From: Henckelia pumila
Taxonomy: Eukaryota > Streptophyta > Magnoliopsida > Lamiales > Gesneriaceae
Assembly: GCF_033568475.1 (NCBI RefSeq)
Contig: NW_027331831.1
Location: forward strand, 5,394,001 to 5,458,000
Direction of reading: 5' to 3'
DNA length: 64,000 nt
A program made the translations under genes and the position numbers. The notes beneath the pieces were generated by a model, which saw nothing but the letters and a program-made list of their open reading frames with translations, was not told the origin of the DNA and did no database searches. Position 1 is the first letter of the stretch. Every line of letters starts with the position of its first letter. Shown in pieces: positions 25,601-37,160 of this stretch.

Positions 25601-26585
25601 TCCTATAATAACAAAGCCATAATTCACAATTAGCAAGTGGTTTCTTTTTCCTAATACGGATATGTTCCAAAATTTTGTCATTTTCTGGATGGGGAAACAT
25701 ATAAGTCGAGAATAAAAACAGCAAGCAACATCAGAAGAGGCTTGGTTTAAACAAACGAAAGCGCTAAATTCATCTATATGTTATCAAGAGTACAGTAATA
25801 ATAAGGTAGTCGATGAGGAACAGCAAATAAAATGAATTGATAGGAATCCAAAGTCCAGGATAATCTTATTCAACACAAGGTGGAACTAGTATCTCAGGAC
25901 AGCAATATCTATTAGTAACTGACAAAATCAGTCAGGGAGGATCCAACAGAAAAATCGAAAATTCGAGAAATTTCTCTTATTTTTAAATGCCTCAGGTCAC
26001 CCCGCATATCATGCCTTGACACAACAGATTATCCTTGAACAAAATTATAAATCTCTCACTCGAATGACTCCTAAAGTGAGACTGGCATGATAACAAACCG
26101 AGTACTGATGAATTAGTATAACAAAGGCGTTTTGATGCAAAAATGATTTGCTGCAAGAAGCTTGTACATTATGCACAACATCACCAAACAGAATATTCCC
26201 TTAAACCAAATAACAAACCGGACATTGTGAGAGAACTAATGAAGGATCTTAGACATTACATGAGGCAATTATAATGCTTACAATTCATAAATATAAAAAG
26301 CATTTAATGAAACATGATATATGTCTAATAAGACATATATTATAACGAAGATGACATTTACAGGATGCATGCTGGTATGTTAGTGAAAAGAAATGATGTA
26401 AATGAAAAATCTAAAACCTTGGAATTAGAAGTAGAAGCTAAACTTGGGTAAGCATCCAATCTCGAAAGATCCGTGATGAAACGAAAACTAACATCAGAGA
26501 ATTCCACTTTGGGATACAAAAATCTGGGATTTTTACGGATATGGGCATTAACCCTCGATGGGTTATAACAAGAAACGCCTACCAT
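19700..26585 (-). CDS. DXS-like protein, divergent DXS3 type, 10 exons, apparent frameshift in exon 2
   Basis: Exons (minus): 26585-26418, 25602-25481, 25384-25220, 24762-24618, 24421-24153, 23752-23470, 23163-22868, 22419-22141, 21578-21294, 19849-19700. All have GT-AG borders. DXS makes 1-deoxyxylulose 5-phosphate from pyruvate and glyceraldehyde 3-phosphate in plastids. The three transketolase-type domains are recognisable: KILWDMEDH and [10 protein letters not shown], then [41 protein letters not shown], and [11 protein letters not shown] with [10 protein letters not shown]. The C-terminus LLLMC is typical of the DXS3 branch. The exon sum is 2162 nt, one short of a multiple of three: in exon 2 the frame hits TAA right after IENPMK (near 25496-25501), and the downstream frame is off by one. 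Without the lesion it would be 720 aa. The usual cofactor residues (GGH and GDG motifs) are also missing. It may be a pseudogene, or the lost base may be a sequence error. Confidence 0.88.
19850..21293 (-). other. Long last intron of the DXS-like gene
   Basis: A 1.44-kb intron between the last two coding exons, bounded by GT (21293-21292) and AG (19851-19850). It holds direct repeats of 'gaagc...ccgacaagggttgccag' type near 20140-20220, but no element ends that I can define. Confidence 0.6.
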
Positions 26586-26950
26586 TGAGGAATCAGAAAG
26601 AAAGAACCAGCTAAATCTTCACCGAACTCAATTGAACTCCAAACAAATGCAGAGAAAAGCTCGAGCCAACATCAAACTTATCTCAAATTCGATTGATCTA
26701 GCAAGTTTTTCATTGAAACCCAAAGGGCTTGAGAGCAAGAATTAGCGAGAGAAGAGAGATTCTGGGAGATGATTCACTGTTGACAGAGAGTTGAGAATCT
26801 TGAGATGTGAACGGCTGCAAGACAATACTGCCAGCATAGCCTCACCACGAATGACAGTTTGCAGGCTTTCTGTTTTCGATTTAGGATTCGGGGCGGACCA
26901 TTAGATCCGACCCGTTAAAGGCGGATTAATTTCATCTCTTCTATTAATAT
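26586..26950 (-). promoter_or_regulatory. Short 5' flank of the DXS-like gene
   Basis: Only about 365 bp separate the DXS-like ATG from the first base of the pararetroviral repeat. The stretch 26600-26900 is of ordinary base composition, consistent with leader and proximal promoter. I see no clear TATA box. Confidence 0.4.
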
Positions 26951-27148
26951 AGGGTAAATTTCAAATCAATACCTAAACTTATTATTAACTTATATTTTAA
27001 TACCTACTACATTAAAACTTATTTTCTATTTCATGGAGAGAAAAAATTTTATTTAAAAATGCCACTTCTACCCTTATTCATTATCTTTCACTTCAATCAC
27101 TATTACAATACAAAATCCAATAATAATAATAATAAAAAAAATAAGAGA

Positions 27149-29172
27149 ATGGAATCTAAAAACAAAATAAATCCAAATAGTATTTATATAAAAAATACAA
27201 ATTAAAATAAAGAACGTAAACCATATCATATACATGCTTATGTTGATACAGGAGCAAGTATGTGTCTAGCAAGTAAACACATACTCCCAAATCATTATTG
27301 GAAGAAATACGATAAATGATTAAAGGTTCGAATAGGAGATGGATCAATAATCATGCTTGATACAGTAACAGAAAAATTAAAAATAGAAATTGAGGAAACA
27401 AAATTTGTAATACCCATTATATACCAAATAGAATCAGGAATGGACATTATAATAGGAAATAACTTTTTAAGAGAATATATTCCTTTTACACAGTTTGAAG
27501 ATTACATAACTTTAAACAAAGGATCATCAATGATTTACATTCCTAAAATATGAACAACATTTCGTGTAGGAAATTTAGGGTTTACAAAGAATTTTCATAA
27601 ACGAAATACAAATCCAATAGAACTAAAAATAGAAAATATTTTAACGATTAATCCTGAAAAAGAAATCATGAAGAAATTTCATGATATTTGTTCTGAAAAT
27701 CCTCAGGACAAAATTAAGAAAAGAAAACAATTCATTGCTTCAATAAAACTCAAAGACCCTAATATCACAATCCGTGAAGCACCAAGAAGATGCAACATGG
27801 ATGATGTAAAAATATTCGAAAAAGAAGTTCAAGAATTATTAAAACTTAAGATAATCATCCCTAGTAAAAGTCCACACTCTTCATCAGCCTTTTATGTCAG
27901 TAAGAAAGATACTGATAATAAAAGAATGGTAATTGATTATCGAAAAATGAATAAAGCAACAATTATGGACGGATATTATATCCCAAATAAGAATGATTTA
28001 CTATCTTATATAGGAGAAATGAAATATTTTTTCAGTTTAGATTATAAATCAGGATTCTGCCAAATTCAGCTAGAACCACAAACACAATTACTTACAGCAT
28101 TCATTTGTCCAAAAGGACAGTATCAATTGATTGTATTACCTTTTGGACTTAAACAAGCACCAGGTATCTTTCAAATATATATGGATGAATCTTTTAAATC
28201 ATATGTAGATTTTGTTGTGTTTATATAGATGACATATTAATTTATTCAAAAACACTAGATCAACATTATAAAGACCTCATGACAGTATTAGATATTTGTC
28301 ATAAAGATGGAATTATACTTTCTGAAAAGAAAGCACAATTGTTTAAAACAAAAATAAATTATTTAGGATTACAAATAGAAGATGGAAAACATTGTTTACA
28401 ACAGCATATACTTAAGAAAATTCACGATTTTCCTAGTAAAATCAAGGATAAAGACCAATTAAGAAGATTTTTAGGATTATTAACTTATTTTGGAAATTAC
28501 ATTAAGAAACTTGCAGAAATCAGAAAACCTCTTCAGGCAAAACTTAAACAAGACTATAAGTGAAAATGGTCTAAAGAAGATACTAATTATATTGACACTA
28601 TTAAAAAAAAGATAATTAGTAATCTTCCCGAATTATATTTTTCTTCAAATAAAGACATAATAATAATTGAAACAGACGCCTCAGATGAATACTGGGGAGC
28701 ATGTTTGAAAGCTTATACAAGAAAAAGAAATTTAGAAGAACTTACTAAAACAGCTACGAGGAATAACGAATAATTATGTAATTATACATCAGGAACTTTT
28801 CAAGGTGCACAATTAAATTATCATTCAAATGAAAAAGAATTATTAGCTTTAATATTCACAATTAGGACTTATGAAATTTATCTTATTTCTAAACCGTTTT
28901 TAGTAAGAACAGATAAAATGAATTTAACACATTTCAAGACAAGAAAAATATCAAGAAATGCAGGTAGAAATGCAGCAAGGTTAATTAGATGGCAATTGGA
29001 ATTGAACCATTATCAGTTCGAGATCCAGCATGTCAAATGAACGGATAATTCATTACCCGACGCATTAACCAGAGAACTTCATTCAAATTATACTATCCGT
29101 AGTAACGGAATAATAAAAGAGATCCTAAGAGATCCAAACAATGACCTTGAGTCATTCAAACATGCCTTAGAA
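27149..29172 (+). pseudogene. Pararetroviral pol copy 1: aspartic protease, RT, RNase H (broken)
   Basis: Homologous frames in order: aspartic protease with VDTGAS near 27239; RT with IDYRKMNKA and LPFGLKQAPG and the active-site YIDD near 28217-28230; the RT thumb (LGLLTYFGNYIKK); RNase H with IIETDASDEYWGA near 28670 and a C-terminal DNSLPDALTREL. There is no integrase. Breaks seen: an early frameshift soon after the ATG at 27149; stops at about 27317, 27551, 28561, 28771 and 29038; and a frameshift around 28206 just before the active-site motif. It cannot give a full protein. Confidence 0.85.
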
Positions 29173-29180
29173 AGCATGGG

Positions 29181-29303
29181 GAATATAAATTGATGAAAAT
29201 AGATTTATATTCAGAAACATGAATTATTTTATGACTATAAAGTCATCCGAACATGCCTCAAAAAGCATGGGGAATATAAATTGATGAGATGAGATTTATA
29301 TTC
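29181..29303 (+). repeat. Pair of hairpin repeats after pol copy 1
   Basis: Two imperfect inverted repeats, GAATATAAAT...ATTTATATTC, at 29181-29212 and 29272-29303, each with a 12-nt centre, inside an approximately 90-bp direct repeat that also includes 'aaagcatggg'. They lie just beyond the pol stop. Confidence 0.75.
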
Positions 29304-29568
29304 AGATACATAAATTACTCTATGAGTAAAGATTCGATTCTTGTAAAAGAATCTATAAATGCAATGATACGCATAATAAAATTAGGGTAAATTTCAAATC
29401 AATACCTAAACTTATTATTAACTTACATTTTAATACCTACTACATTAAAACTTATTTTCTACTCACTGGAGAGAGAAAATTTTGTTTAAAAATGTCACTT
29501 CTACCCTTATCCATTATCTTTCACTTCAATCACTATTACAATACAAAATCCAATAATAATAATACATA

Positions 29569-29599
<31 letters not shown>

Positions 29600-29605
29600 G
29601 AGAGA

Positions 29606-31606
29606 ATGGAATCTAAAAACAAAATAAATCCAAATAAAATTTATATAAAAATTCAAATTAAAATTAAAGAACATAAACCATATCATATACATGTTTATGT
29701 TGATACAGGAGCAAGTATGTGTCTAGCAAGTAAACACATACTCCCAAATCATTATTGGAAGAAATACGATAAAAGATTAAAGGTTCGAATAGGAGATGGA
29801 TCAATAATCATGTTTGATACAATAACAGAAAAATTAAAAATAGAAATTGAGGAAACAAAATTTGTAATACCCATTATATACCAAATAGAATCAGGAATGT
29901 ACATTATAATAGGAAATAACTTTTTAAGAGAATATCTTCCTTTTACACAGTTTGAAGATTATATAAATTTTAAACAAAGGATCATCAATGATTTACATTC
30001 CTAAAATACGAACAGCATTTCGTGTAGAAAATGAAGGGTTTACAAAGAATTTTCATAAACGAAATACAAATCCAATAGAACTAAAAATAAAAAATATTTT
30101 AACGATTAATCCTGAAAAAGAAATCATGAAGAAATTTCATGATATTTGTTCTGAAAATCCTCAGGACAAAATTAAGAAAAGAAAACAATTCATTGCTTCA
30201 ATAAAACTCAAAGACCCTAATATCACAATCCGTGAAGCACCAAGAATATGCAACATGGATGATGTAAAAATATTCAAAAAAGAAGTTCAAGAATTATTAA
30301 AACTTAAGATAATCATCCCTAGTAAAAGTTCACACTCTTCACCAGCCTTTTATGTCAGTAAGAAAGATACTGATAAGAAAAAAATGGTAATTGATTATCG
30401 AAAAATGAATAAATCAAGAATTATGGACAGATATTGTATCCCAAATAAGAATGATTTACTATCTTATATAGGAGAAATGAAATATTTTTCCAGTTTAGAT
30501 TGTAAATCAGGATTCTGCCAAATTCAGCTAGAACCACAAACACAATTACTTACAGCATTCAGTTGTCCAAAAGGACAGTATCAATGGATTGTATTACCTT
30601 TCGGACTTAAACAAGCACCAGGTATCTTTCAAAGATATATGGATAAATCTTTTAAATCATAAGCAGATTTTTGTTGTGTTTATATAGATGACATATTAAT
30701 TTATTCAAAAACACTAGATCAACATTATAAAGACCTCATGAAAGTATTAGATATTTGTCATAAAGATGAAATTATACTTTCTGAAAAGAAAGCACAATTA
30801 TTTAAAACAAAAATAAATTATTTAGAATTACAAATAGAATATGGAAAACATTGTATTCACGATTTTTCTAGTGAAATCAAGGATAAAGATCAATTAAAAA
30901 GATTTTTAGGATTATTAACTTATTCTGGAAATTACATTAAAAACTTGCAGAAATCAGAAAACCTCTTCAGGCAAAACTTAAACAAGACTATAAGTGGAAA
31001 TGGTCTAAAGAAGATATTAATTATATTGACACTATTAAAAAGAAGATAATTAGTAAGCTTCCCGAATTATATTTTCCTTCAAGTAAAGACATAATAATAA
31101 TTGAAACAAATGCCTCAGATGAATACTGGGGAGCATGTTTGAAAGCTTATACAGGAGAAAGAAATTTAGAAGAACTTACTAAAACAGCTACGAGGAATAA
31201 CAAAGAATTATGTAATTATACATCAGGAACTTTTCAAGGTGCACAATTAAATTATCATTCAAATGAAAAAAATTAATTAGCTTTAATATTCACAATTAGG
31301 ACTTATGAAATTTATCTTGTTTCTATACCGTTTTTAGTAAGAACGGATAATATGAATTTAACATATTTCAAGACAAGAAAAATATCAAGAAATGCAGGTA
31401 GAAATGCAGCAAGGTTAATTATATGGCAATTGGAATTGAACCATTATCAGTTCGAGATCCAGCATGTCAAAGGAATGGATAATTCATTACCCGACGCATT
31501 AACCAGAGAACTTCATCCAAATTATACTATCCGTAGTAACGGAATAATAAAAGAAATCCTAAGAGATCCAGACAATGACCTTGAGTCATTCGAACATGTC
31601 TTATAA
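29606..31606 (+). pseudogene. Pararetroviral pol copy 2: aspartic protease, RT, RNase H (broken)
   Basis: Same domain order as copy 1, and better preserved at the start: 29606-30004 is open through the protease (VDTGAS near 29700). A frameshift near 29970 moves the frame into 29988-30662, which covers the RT fingers and palm up to IFQRYMD. Stops and frameshifts follow near 30661, within 30840-31000 and near 31276. A deletion relative to copy 1 lies near 30856 in the connection region. The RNase H tail is open again from 31352 and ends at 31606 with the polyprotein stop. Non-functional as it stands. Confidence 0.85.
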
Positions 31607-31614
31607 AGCATGAG

Positions 31615-31737
31615 GAATATAAATTGATGAAAAGAGATTTATATTCAGAAACATGAATTATTTTATGACTATAAAGTCATCCGAACATGTCTCAGAAAGC
31701 ATGGGGAATATAAATTGATGAGATGAGATTTATATTC
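31615..31737 (+). repeat. Pair of hairpin repeats after pol copy 2
   Basis: The same hairpin occurs at 31615-31646 and 31706-31737, between the pol stop (31606) and the transactivator-like frame (31898). The stem is kept in all four copies although the loop differs, as expected for a structural element. Confidence 0.75.
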
Positions 31738-31897
31738 AGATACATAAATTACTCTATGAGTAAAGATTTGATTCTTGTAAAAGAATCTATAAATGCAATG
31801 ATACGCATAATAAAATTATCCGAATTACTCACGAAAAGAGTTATTTTACTAACCAATATATATATAAATATGTTTTCTTGTGCAGAATATAATCAAG

Positions 31898-33072
31898 ATG
31901 GAGCAACTAAGTCAATTAAAAGAACAATTGATTTAATTACAGGAAGAAATTCAAATTCTTCAACTCAAAGAAAAGAATTTGAGCAGAAAAATTCAAAGGA
32001 CAGAAGAAAAGATGACAACTTCATCATCATCATCCTCACCAAGAACACCAATCATAATGGCAACTCCATTTGACAAAATAATGGAGATAAAAGAAAAGCA
32101 GTCAGTGGTCACAGCCAACACTGACAAAGAAAAAGAAAATGGAAAAGAATCGGTGGTCACAGCCAGCACCGAAAAAAATAAAAAAAGAAGAAAGGGCGTT
32201 TAAAAGCGCCCCTGAAAAGAAAGAAAGAAATATGGTCAATTTACGACCATAAAATATAATTTTTGAAAAAAACAATTTTTTTAGAAAAATGTAGGACTTG
32301 ATTCTTTGAAACATTAAACTATTTGAGAATGGCCAAACCATCTGCAGGATCCTGACTACAAACTTGTGACACACAGAGCATATCGAGAGCAAGAACACTG
32401 CAAGATGCTCCAACGCATGAAGTCTCAAGATTCTTTTCAAATGGATTATTAAGCGGATTGGAAGTCAGTCCCAACAATCAAGAAATAGAACTATTTTCAT
32501 ATCAATTAAGAAATAGTATCATCCAGTTCAAGAAAGCAGTCTTTAAGGACGATCCAGTATTAACATTGAGTATTCACTTAACCCTTCCAGATTGGGATAA
32601 TAACAAATTCTATCAACCAATGGTATATATTCAATGTCAAAAATAAAAAGACAAGTTCTTAATCAAAGGATCAAATGAAGAGAAACCAGTAATGTATATC
32701 TCAACACTTCCTGAGATAAGAATAAAGACATTGATTGACATGATCTCAAAGACGGAAAAGATTGATGGAAACTCAAAGGTTAAAATAAATTTTGCAACCA
32801 GTAAAATTTTATTAACCACTGGACACAAGGAGACAATCCAAAAGAAAGATCAAGCCCTCTTAGCTCAATTCGAAGCTCCAATCTACGAAGCAAGAGTTGA
32901 CATGACCAGAGAACCTCAACAAATTCTATGTCAAAGACTAAAAACAATAATTTTCACTCACAAATGTGGACATTGTCAACCAATTCAGACAGAAGAAGCA
33001 GTTGTCAAAGAGGAGAAACCAATAGAGAAATGGTCTGAATGTGCCAGTGATTCAGATAATGACATACTGTAA
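31898..33072 (+). pseudogene. Transactivator/inclusion-body-like frame of the pararetrovirus (broken)
   Basis: The frame from the ATG at 31898 has a coiled-coil-like, Gln/Glu/Lys-rich start, then a Ser-rich tract and two TVVTA-like repeats. After stops and frameshifts around 32200-32460 it continues as 32458-32646 (IELFSYQLRNSIIQFKKAV) and 32692-33072, which ends in an acidic tail with CGHC. By position (after pol, before the promoter) and charge profile it matches the transactivator/viroplasmin slot of Caulimoviridae. Sequence support for that identity is weak by eye. Confidence 0.5.
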
Positions 33073-33208
33073 AAACAAAAGAAATCGTGGACCACATCAC
33101 ATGTGAAAGACATCCACTCAGATGTAAAATGAGCTGTTTTCCATTATAAAGTGTCGGGTGGTCCCCCTCTTCCTTTATTTTAAAATTTTGTATGCGTTTC
33201 TCCATGCC

Positions 33209-33216
33209 TATAAAAG
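33209..33216 (+). promoter_or_regulatory. TATA box of the pararetroviral promoter
   Basis: TATAAAAG, in the setting cctataaaaggagac, lies in the non-coding gap after the transactivator-like frame, the same place as the full-length-RNA promoter of related viruses. Transcription would start near 33240. Confidence 0.6.
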
Positions 33217-33239
33217 GAGACGTTTGTGTTGTAAATGAA

Positions 33240-34300
33240 TAAGTGAAGTTTGAGTATCTCTCACTTCTTAAGTTTCTTACAATCTGGTTCATACAAGACG
33301 TATGAAAACTATCAGAAACTAAGAAACATAAAATCAGAAACAAAATTAAGCCTTATGGCTAATAACTAAACAAGCAGGGCGTAAAGAGGATAAGGTTGGA
33401 AGCCAACCATTGAAGATTCATGGTTAGAGTAAACCTGGAAATCCATAGAGCAAGTACCAGTTGATCAAGTGATCGTTAAGGAAAAGCAAGGATTTGGCCT
33501 CTGCTCAAAACCAAGACTCATTCAATCAAGATAACCTTCCTGAACCTCCTGTTGCCCTTAATTTAAAAATTATTTGAAACTTTTATCATGCCTGGAATGA
33601 CTCTCAAGCAAGAAGTAATCGTACTAAATAAGAAGTTTCGAAATTTGAGAAATAAAATTCAAAATTTAGAAAATACAGATCCAGAATATATTCAGATCTA
33701 CAACGAGATGAATACAATAAATCAACGATTATTCATTATAGAGAATTATATAATTGTTCGATTCAGTGAACATATTATACAAGAAATATATAATGAAATT
33801 GACAATGAAAATAATAACGAAAATATTTAAAGATCATTAATCATGTCATCATCCTTTATAAGAAATGGAAGATTAATAATAAAAAACTGGTTTGAAATAG
33901 AAGATGATCATGAATAATGGAACCAAATTAATCTGAAAATATTTATCTGTTATAAAGGAATCAGATCTGTAAAACATGAATGAGAAATTCATAAGAATTC
34001 CGCAACCTGGTATCAAAGCCGGTGAAAGCAGATTATTAATGCCTGGATTAACTTTAGACATAGAGATTAAAAATTTATTTGACAAAATAATCTTACTAAA
34101 AGATTTACATCAAATAAATCAATTATGGAATAGAATAAAAGATCTTCAAACCTTATATTTCAAAAACCATAAAGTAGAACATTTTTCAAGCAACTGGAAA
34201 ATGATAATTTAAATTTTTGAGAATGAAGAAATTGAAGACATAAAAATTTGTTATGCATAAGAATAAACTTTGTTATCGAAACCCGATCAAAAAAAACAAA
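33240..34300 (+). other. Pararetroviral leader with short frames
   Basis: About 1 kb between the TATA box and the first longer frame. It has two short open frames, 33588-33830 (80 codons) and 33976-34212 (78 codons), which both contain an MPG-T-L start-like word and may be related by old duplication. Related viruses have long leaders with several short frames. Confidence 0.5.
34008..34020 (+). promoter_or_regulatory. Possible tRNA-Met primer-binding site of the pararetrovirus
   Basis: TGGTATCAAAGCC matches the usual TGGTATCAGAGCC at 12 of 13 bases. It lies in the leader about 800 nt after the TATA box, where minus-strand DNA synthesis starts in Caulimoviridae. Confidence 0.5.
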
Positions 34301-34546
34301 ATGGTAAAAATAACAATTTTTATTAAATGGAAAATGTATGAAAATACAAAGACAAATATCTTTAATTTATATTCTCAAAATATAAATTTTGATATATAAA
34401 ATTGTGAAAACAATTTGAAACATCTCAAAAATTGTCAACTTTCAATTGATAATTTCGAAGATTACCAGAATCTATTAGAACAAATAGATTCAACAAAAAG
34501 CCTTTTAATAGATTTAAGAAAATTAAGGAGTTCTATTATCTGTTAA
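34301..34546 (+). pseudogene. Small pararetroviral frame before the movement-protein-like frame
   Basis: An 81-codon frame with one in-frame TAA near 34399. It is Lys/Asn/Leu-rich and its C-terminal half looks helical (NLLEQIDSTKSLLIDLRKLR). It ends one base before the next ATG at 34548, so it looks like part of a compact polycistronic viral RNA. I cannot assign a function. Confidence 0.45.
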
Positions 34547-34547
34547 A

Positions 34548-35487
34548 ATGACAGAAGTAACAATTTCAAATCAAAACAGTCAGATTGATGAATCTGAAGA
34601 AAATCAAGAATATAATTTGAATATTATATTTAATCAAAGTAAGTTTGCTGAAATACAGAAAACATGATTTTCTAATTCAAAAACTAATCTAATAGATCAA
34701 CGGAAATATTAAGTAAAATTTCAAATTTTATTAATCCTATGAAAAATTTAATTTATTATTCGATTCGTACAAAAGAACTATCTTGTAAAATAAATAACGA
34801 ATTAAGGTCTAATACTCTGAAGTTATTAACAACTCAAGATATTGCTACCATCATGGCAAAATCCAGTGAAAAAGAACGATCTGAACTAAAATATGTTCAT
34901 ATCGGAGGAATTGAAATAATAGTATCAGTTCACTATCGAGAAGGAATAGATACACCAATTGAAATCACAGTTCATGACAAAAGGATACGTAATTTTGAGG
35001 TTTCTATCCTTGGAAAATTGAAGGAAACTTATGTTACAAAAAGATGAAATTTTGTATTTATCCACAATACAATATATCTCTTTTTGATAAAAACATAAAT
35101 GACGTTTTAAAATTAGATTATTACTTTTATAGAAATAATCTTATGTTAACAGGAAACCATCCGATCAATATAAACTATGTTGTCGGTTTAGCAATAAGTA
35201 ATAATTCTCAAACAAGAATAATTTCAACAAAACCAACTATTTCTGTTGAAAGAATGTTTGAAAATATTACAAGAATTGAACACCCTCGAAAATCATTTAT
35301 TTAAGAAATAAATCCCTATAAAAGATGGAGTTCAGATGACCTCCAAATCACAAAACAGTCTGTACCAAGAAGATCATTATCATTTGCTAGAAATGATGAA
35401 GATATTCTTGAAAAGATTGGAACCATGAATCAAAATATTTTTAAAATTAAACAAGCTATTGTTAATGAGTCAACCTCATCGCAATGA
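34548..35487 (+). pseudogene. Movement-protein-like frame of the pararetrovirus (broken)
   Basis: It opens at 34548 with an acidic N-terminus, is broken by a TGA near 34665 and a frameshift before 34739, and is then open 34739-35047 (ELKYVHIGGIEIIVSVHYRE, TPIEITVHDKRI). A further frameshift leads into 35044-35304 (LTGNHPININYVVGLAI), then a TAA, then 60 more codons in the same frame to the TGA at 35485-35487. The beta-strand-like pattern and the position upstream of the coat protein fit the 30K movement-protein family of plant viruses. The assignment is by position and pattern, not by alignment. Confidence 0.55.
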
Positions 35488-37160
35488 CGTCCTTAATAAA
35501 ATTAGAAAAAGATCTAGGATATTTAAAAAATAATATTAATAAGATCAATCTATCAATACAAGAATTAGAGAAAAATTTCAAAGAATATATTGATTTAGCA
35601 ACGACTAGATTAATAATTGAACAAGAACGACATAGTAATGAAATATTAAACTATCTTAAAGAAGTTCTTCCAATAGATAAAGGAAAATGGAAAATGGAAG
35701 AAGAACCACCATTCAAAATTGAATCATGGTATAGAAATCCCCTTAGTTATGAAAACATAAGTATGGAGATGTTTAGTGAAATAGACCAATCTGATTTTGA
35801 ACAAATAGGAGTAAATACAAAAGAATTATATCATTCACATCAGGAATCAAAACAATACAGAGATATGGATATTTCAGAATCAGAATCTTAAGATTATTCT
35901 AGACCATGATTAAATCTACGAACAAATGTAGAAGGTAGTAGTGGAAGAGACGATGAAGAATTTAAATATAACAAAGACCAATACTCTGGATCTTATAAAG
36001 ATGTTAGAGATATTCTTAGAGAATCAAAAACATCAGGATTCGTGAAACAAAATATCTTAGATTTAGGTTGTTCAATAGCCAAAGAAAAAAAATCAAAGAT
36101 AGATCATTTGTGAAATGAACTATCAGTACAAATTCAATTAACACCATTATTAGATAAAAGTGAGAATATTCAAGTTTTAACTCATGGGATGATAAAAATG
36201 ACATTGGTAGGAGCAGTAAGAACTTGGGCTGAAAACCTAGTAATTACTAATCTACCACAAGGAATGACATGACATCGATATTTCGAACTATTTGTTGATG
36301 CATTGTACCAAGAATTTTTAGGAGTTTCTAATAATGACGCAAATTTAGTAGCCAAAAATATAGAACAAAATAGAGCAATCTTTATTCTGGATAATATAAA
36401 ATTATGTAATTTATGTTATCTAGAAGAATTTATATGTGATTATGAAACAAACTATTATCAGTTAATAGATGCTGATAAAAAAGAACATTATAAATTAAGT
36501 ATTTTTAATAAAATACCTAATATACCAATAAATAGTAAAGATGAATTCTTAACTAGCGCTTATGCCAAAACACTAGGAGGAGCTATTAAATTTATTAAAG
36601 ATGTTATAACAAAGAAATGTCATGAAGTAACATTAAATAAAAGAATATCCAAATCTTACAAACAAAACAATAAACTTTGTTGTGACAAAATGGAATTCAC
36701 AGTAAAAGAATACGGTTGTAAAACAAACATGTCACACAAACATTTAAAACGACAGAAACAAAATAAATTTAATAAATCTTATAAATCTTTTAACAGGAAA
36801 TTTATTCTCTATAAGAAAAAGAAATTTAGAAGGAATTTCTTCAGAAAACCTTATAAAAGAAAATTTTATAAAAAATTTGATAATAAAAAATCACCTTGCC
36901 CAAATGGTAAAGAAAAGAACTGTACATGTTGGTTGTGCAATGAAGAAGGTCATTATGCAAATGAATGTAAAAAACGAAATGAAAAGAAAAACAAAGTTAA
37001 ACTTTTAGAAGAATTATACACTCTTGGATTTTATCCAATAGAAACAATTGAATTTTCATCAGACGATGAAAATATTTATTACCTTGATGAATCAAGTGAA
37101 TCTGAATCTGAATCCAACTCTACATCTGATGATTTCGAAAATAATAATGCTTCAAGATAA
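35484..37160 (+). pseudogene. Coat-protein frame with zinc knuckle, pararetrovirus (four stops)
   Basis: A 559-codon frame whose ATG overlaps the stop of the preceding frame (ATGA). It has four in-frame stops (35889, 35907, 36111, 36270) and no obvious frameshift. The layout is as in Caulimoviridae coat proteins: coiled-coil/acidic N-terminal region, a central capsid-like part, a very basic Lys/Arg/Phe tract (about 36740-36890), a CX2CX4HX4C zinc knuckle near 36927-36968 (CWLCNEEGHYANEC, around residue 482), then an acidic Ser/Glu tail. The part from 36303 to 37160 is open (285 codons). Confidence 0.8.

Larger units (their letters stand above)
26951..29383 (+). repeat. Tandem unit 1 of the pararetroviral pol block
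   Basis: Starts agggtaaatttcaaatcaat and runs to the point where the same word begins again at 29384. It matches 29384-31817 nearly base for base over 2.43 kb, including non-viral-looking DNA before the pol start (26951-27148). Confidence 0.9.
29384..31817 (+). repeat. Tandem unit 2 of the pararetroviral pol block
   Basis: Direct copy of 26951-29383. At its right end it continues into unique viral sequence (after gcataataaaatt), where unit 1 instead jumps back to the unit start. The two units differ by scattered substitutions, short indels and a longer AAT run near 29567. Confidence 0.9.
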
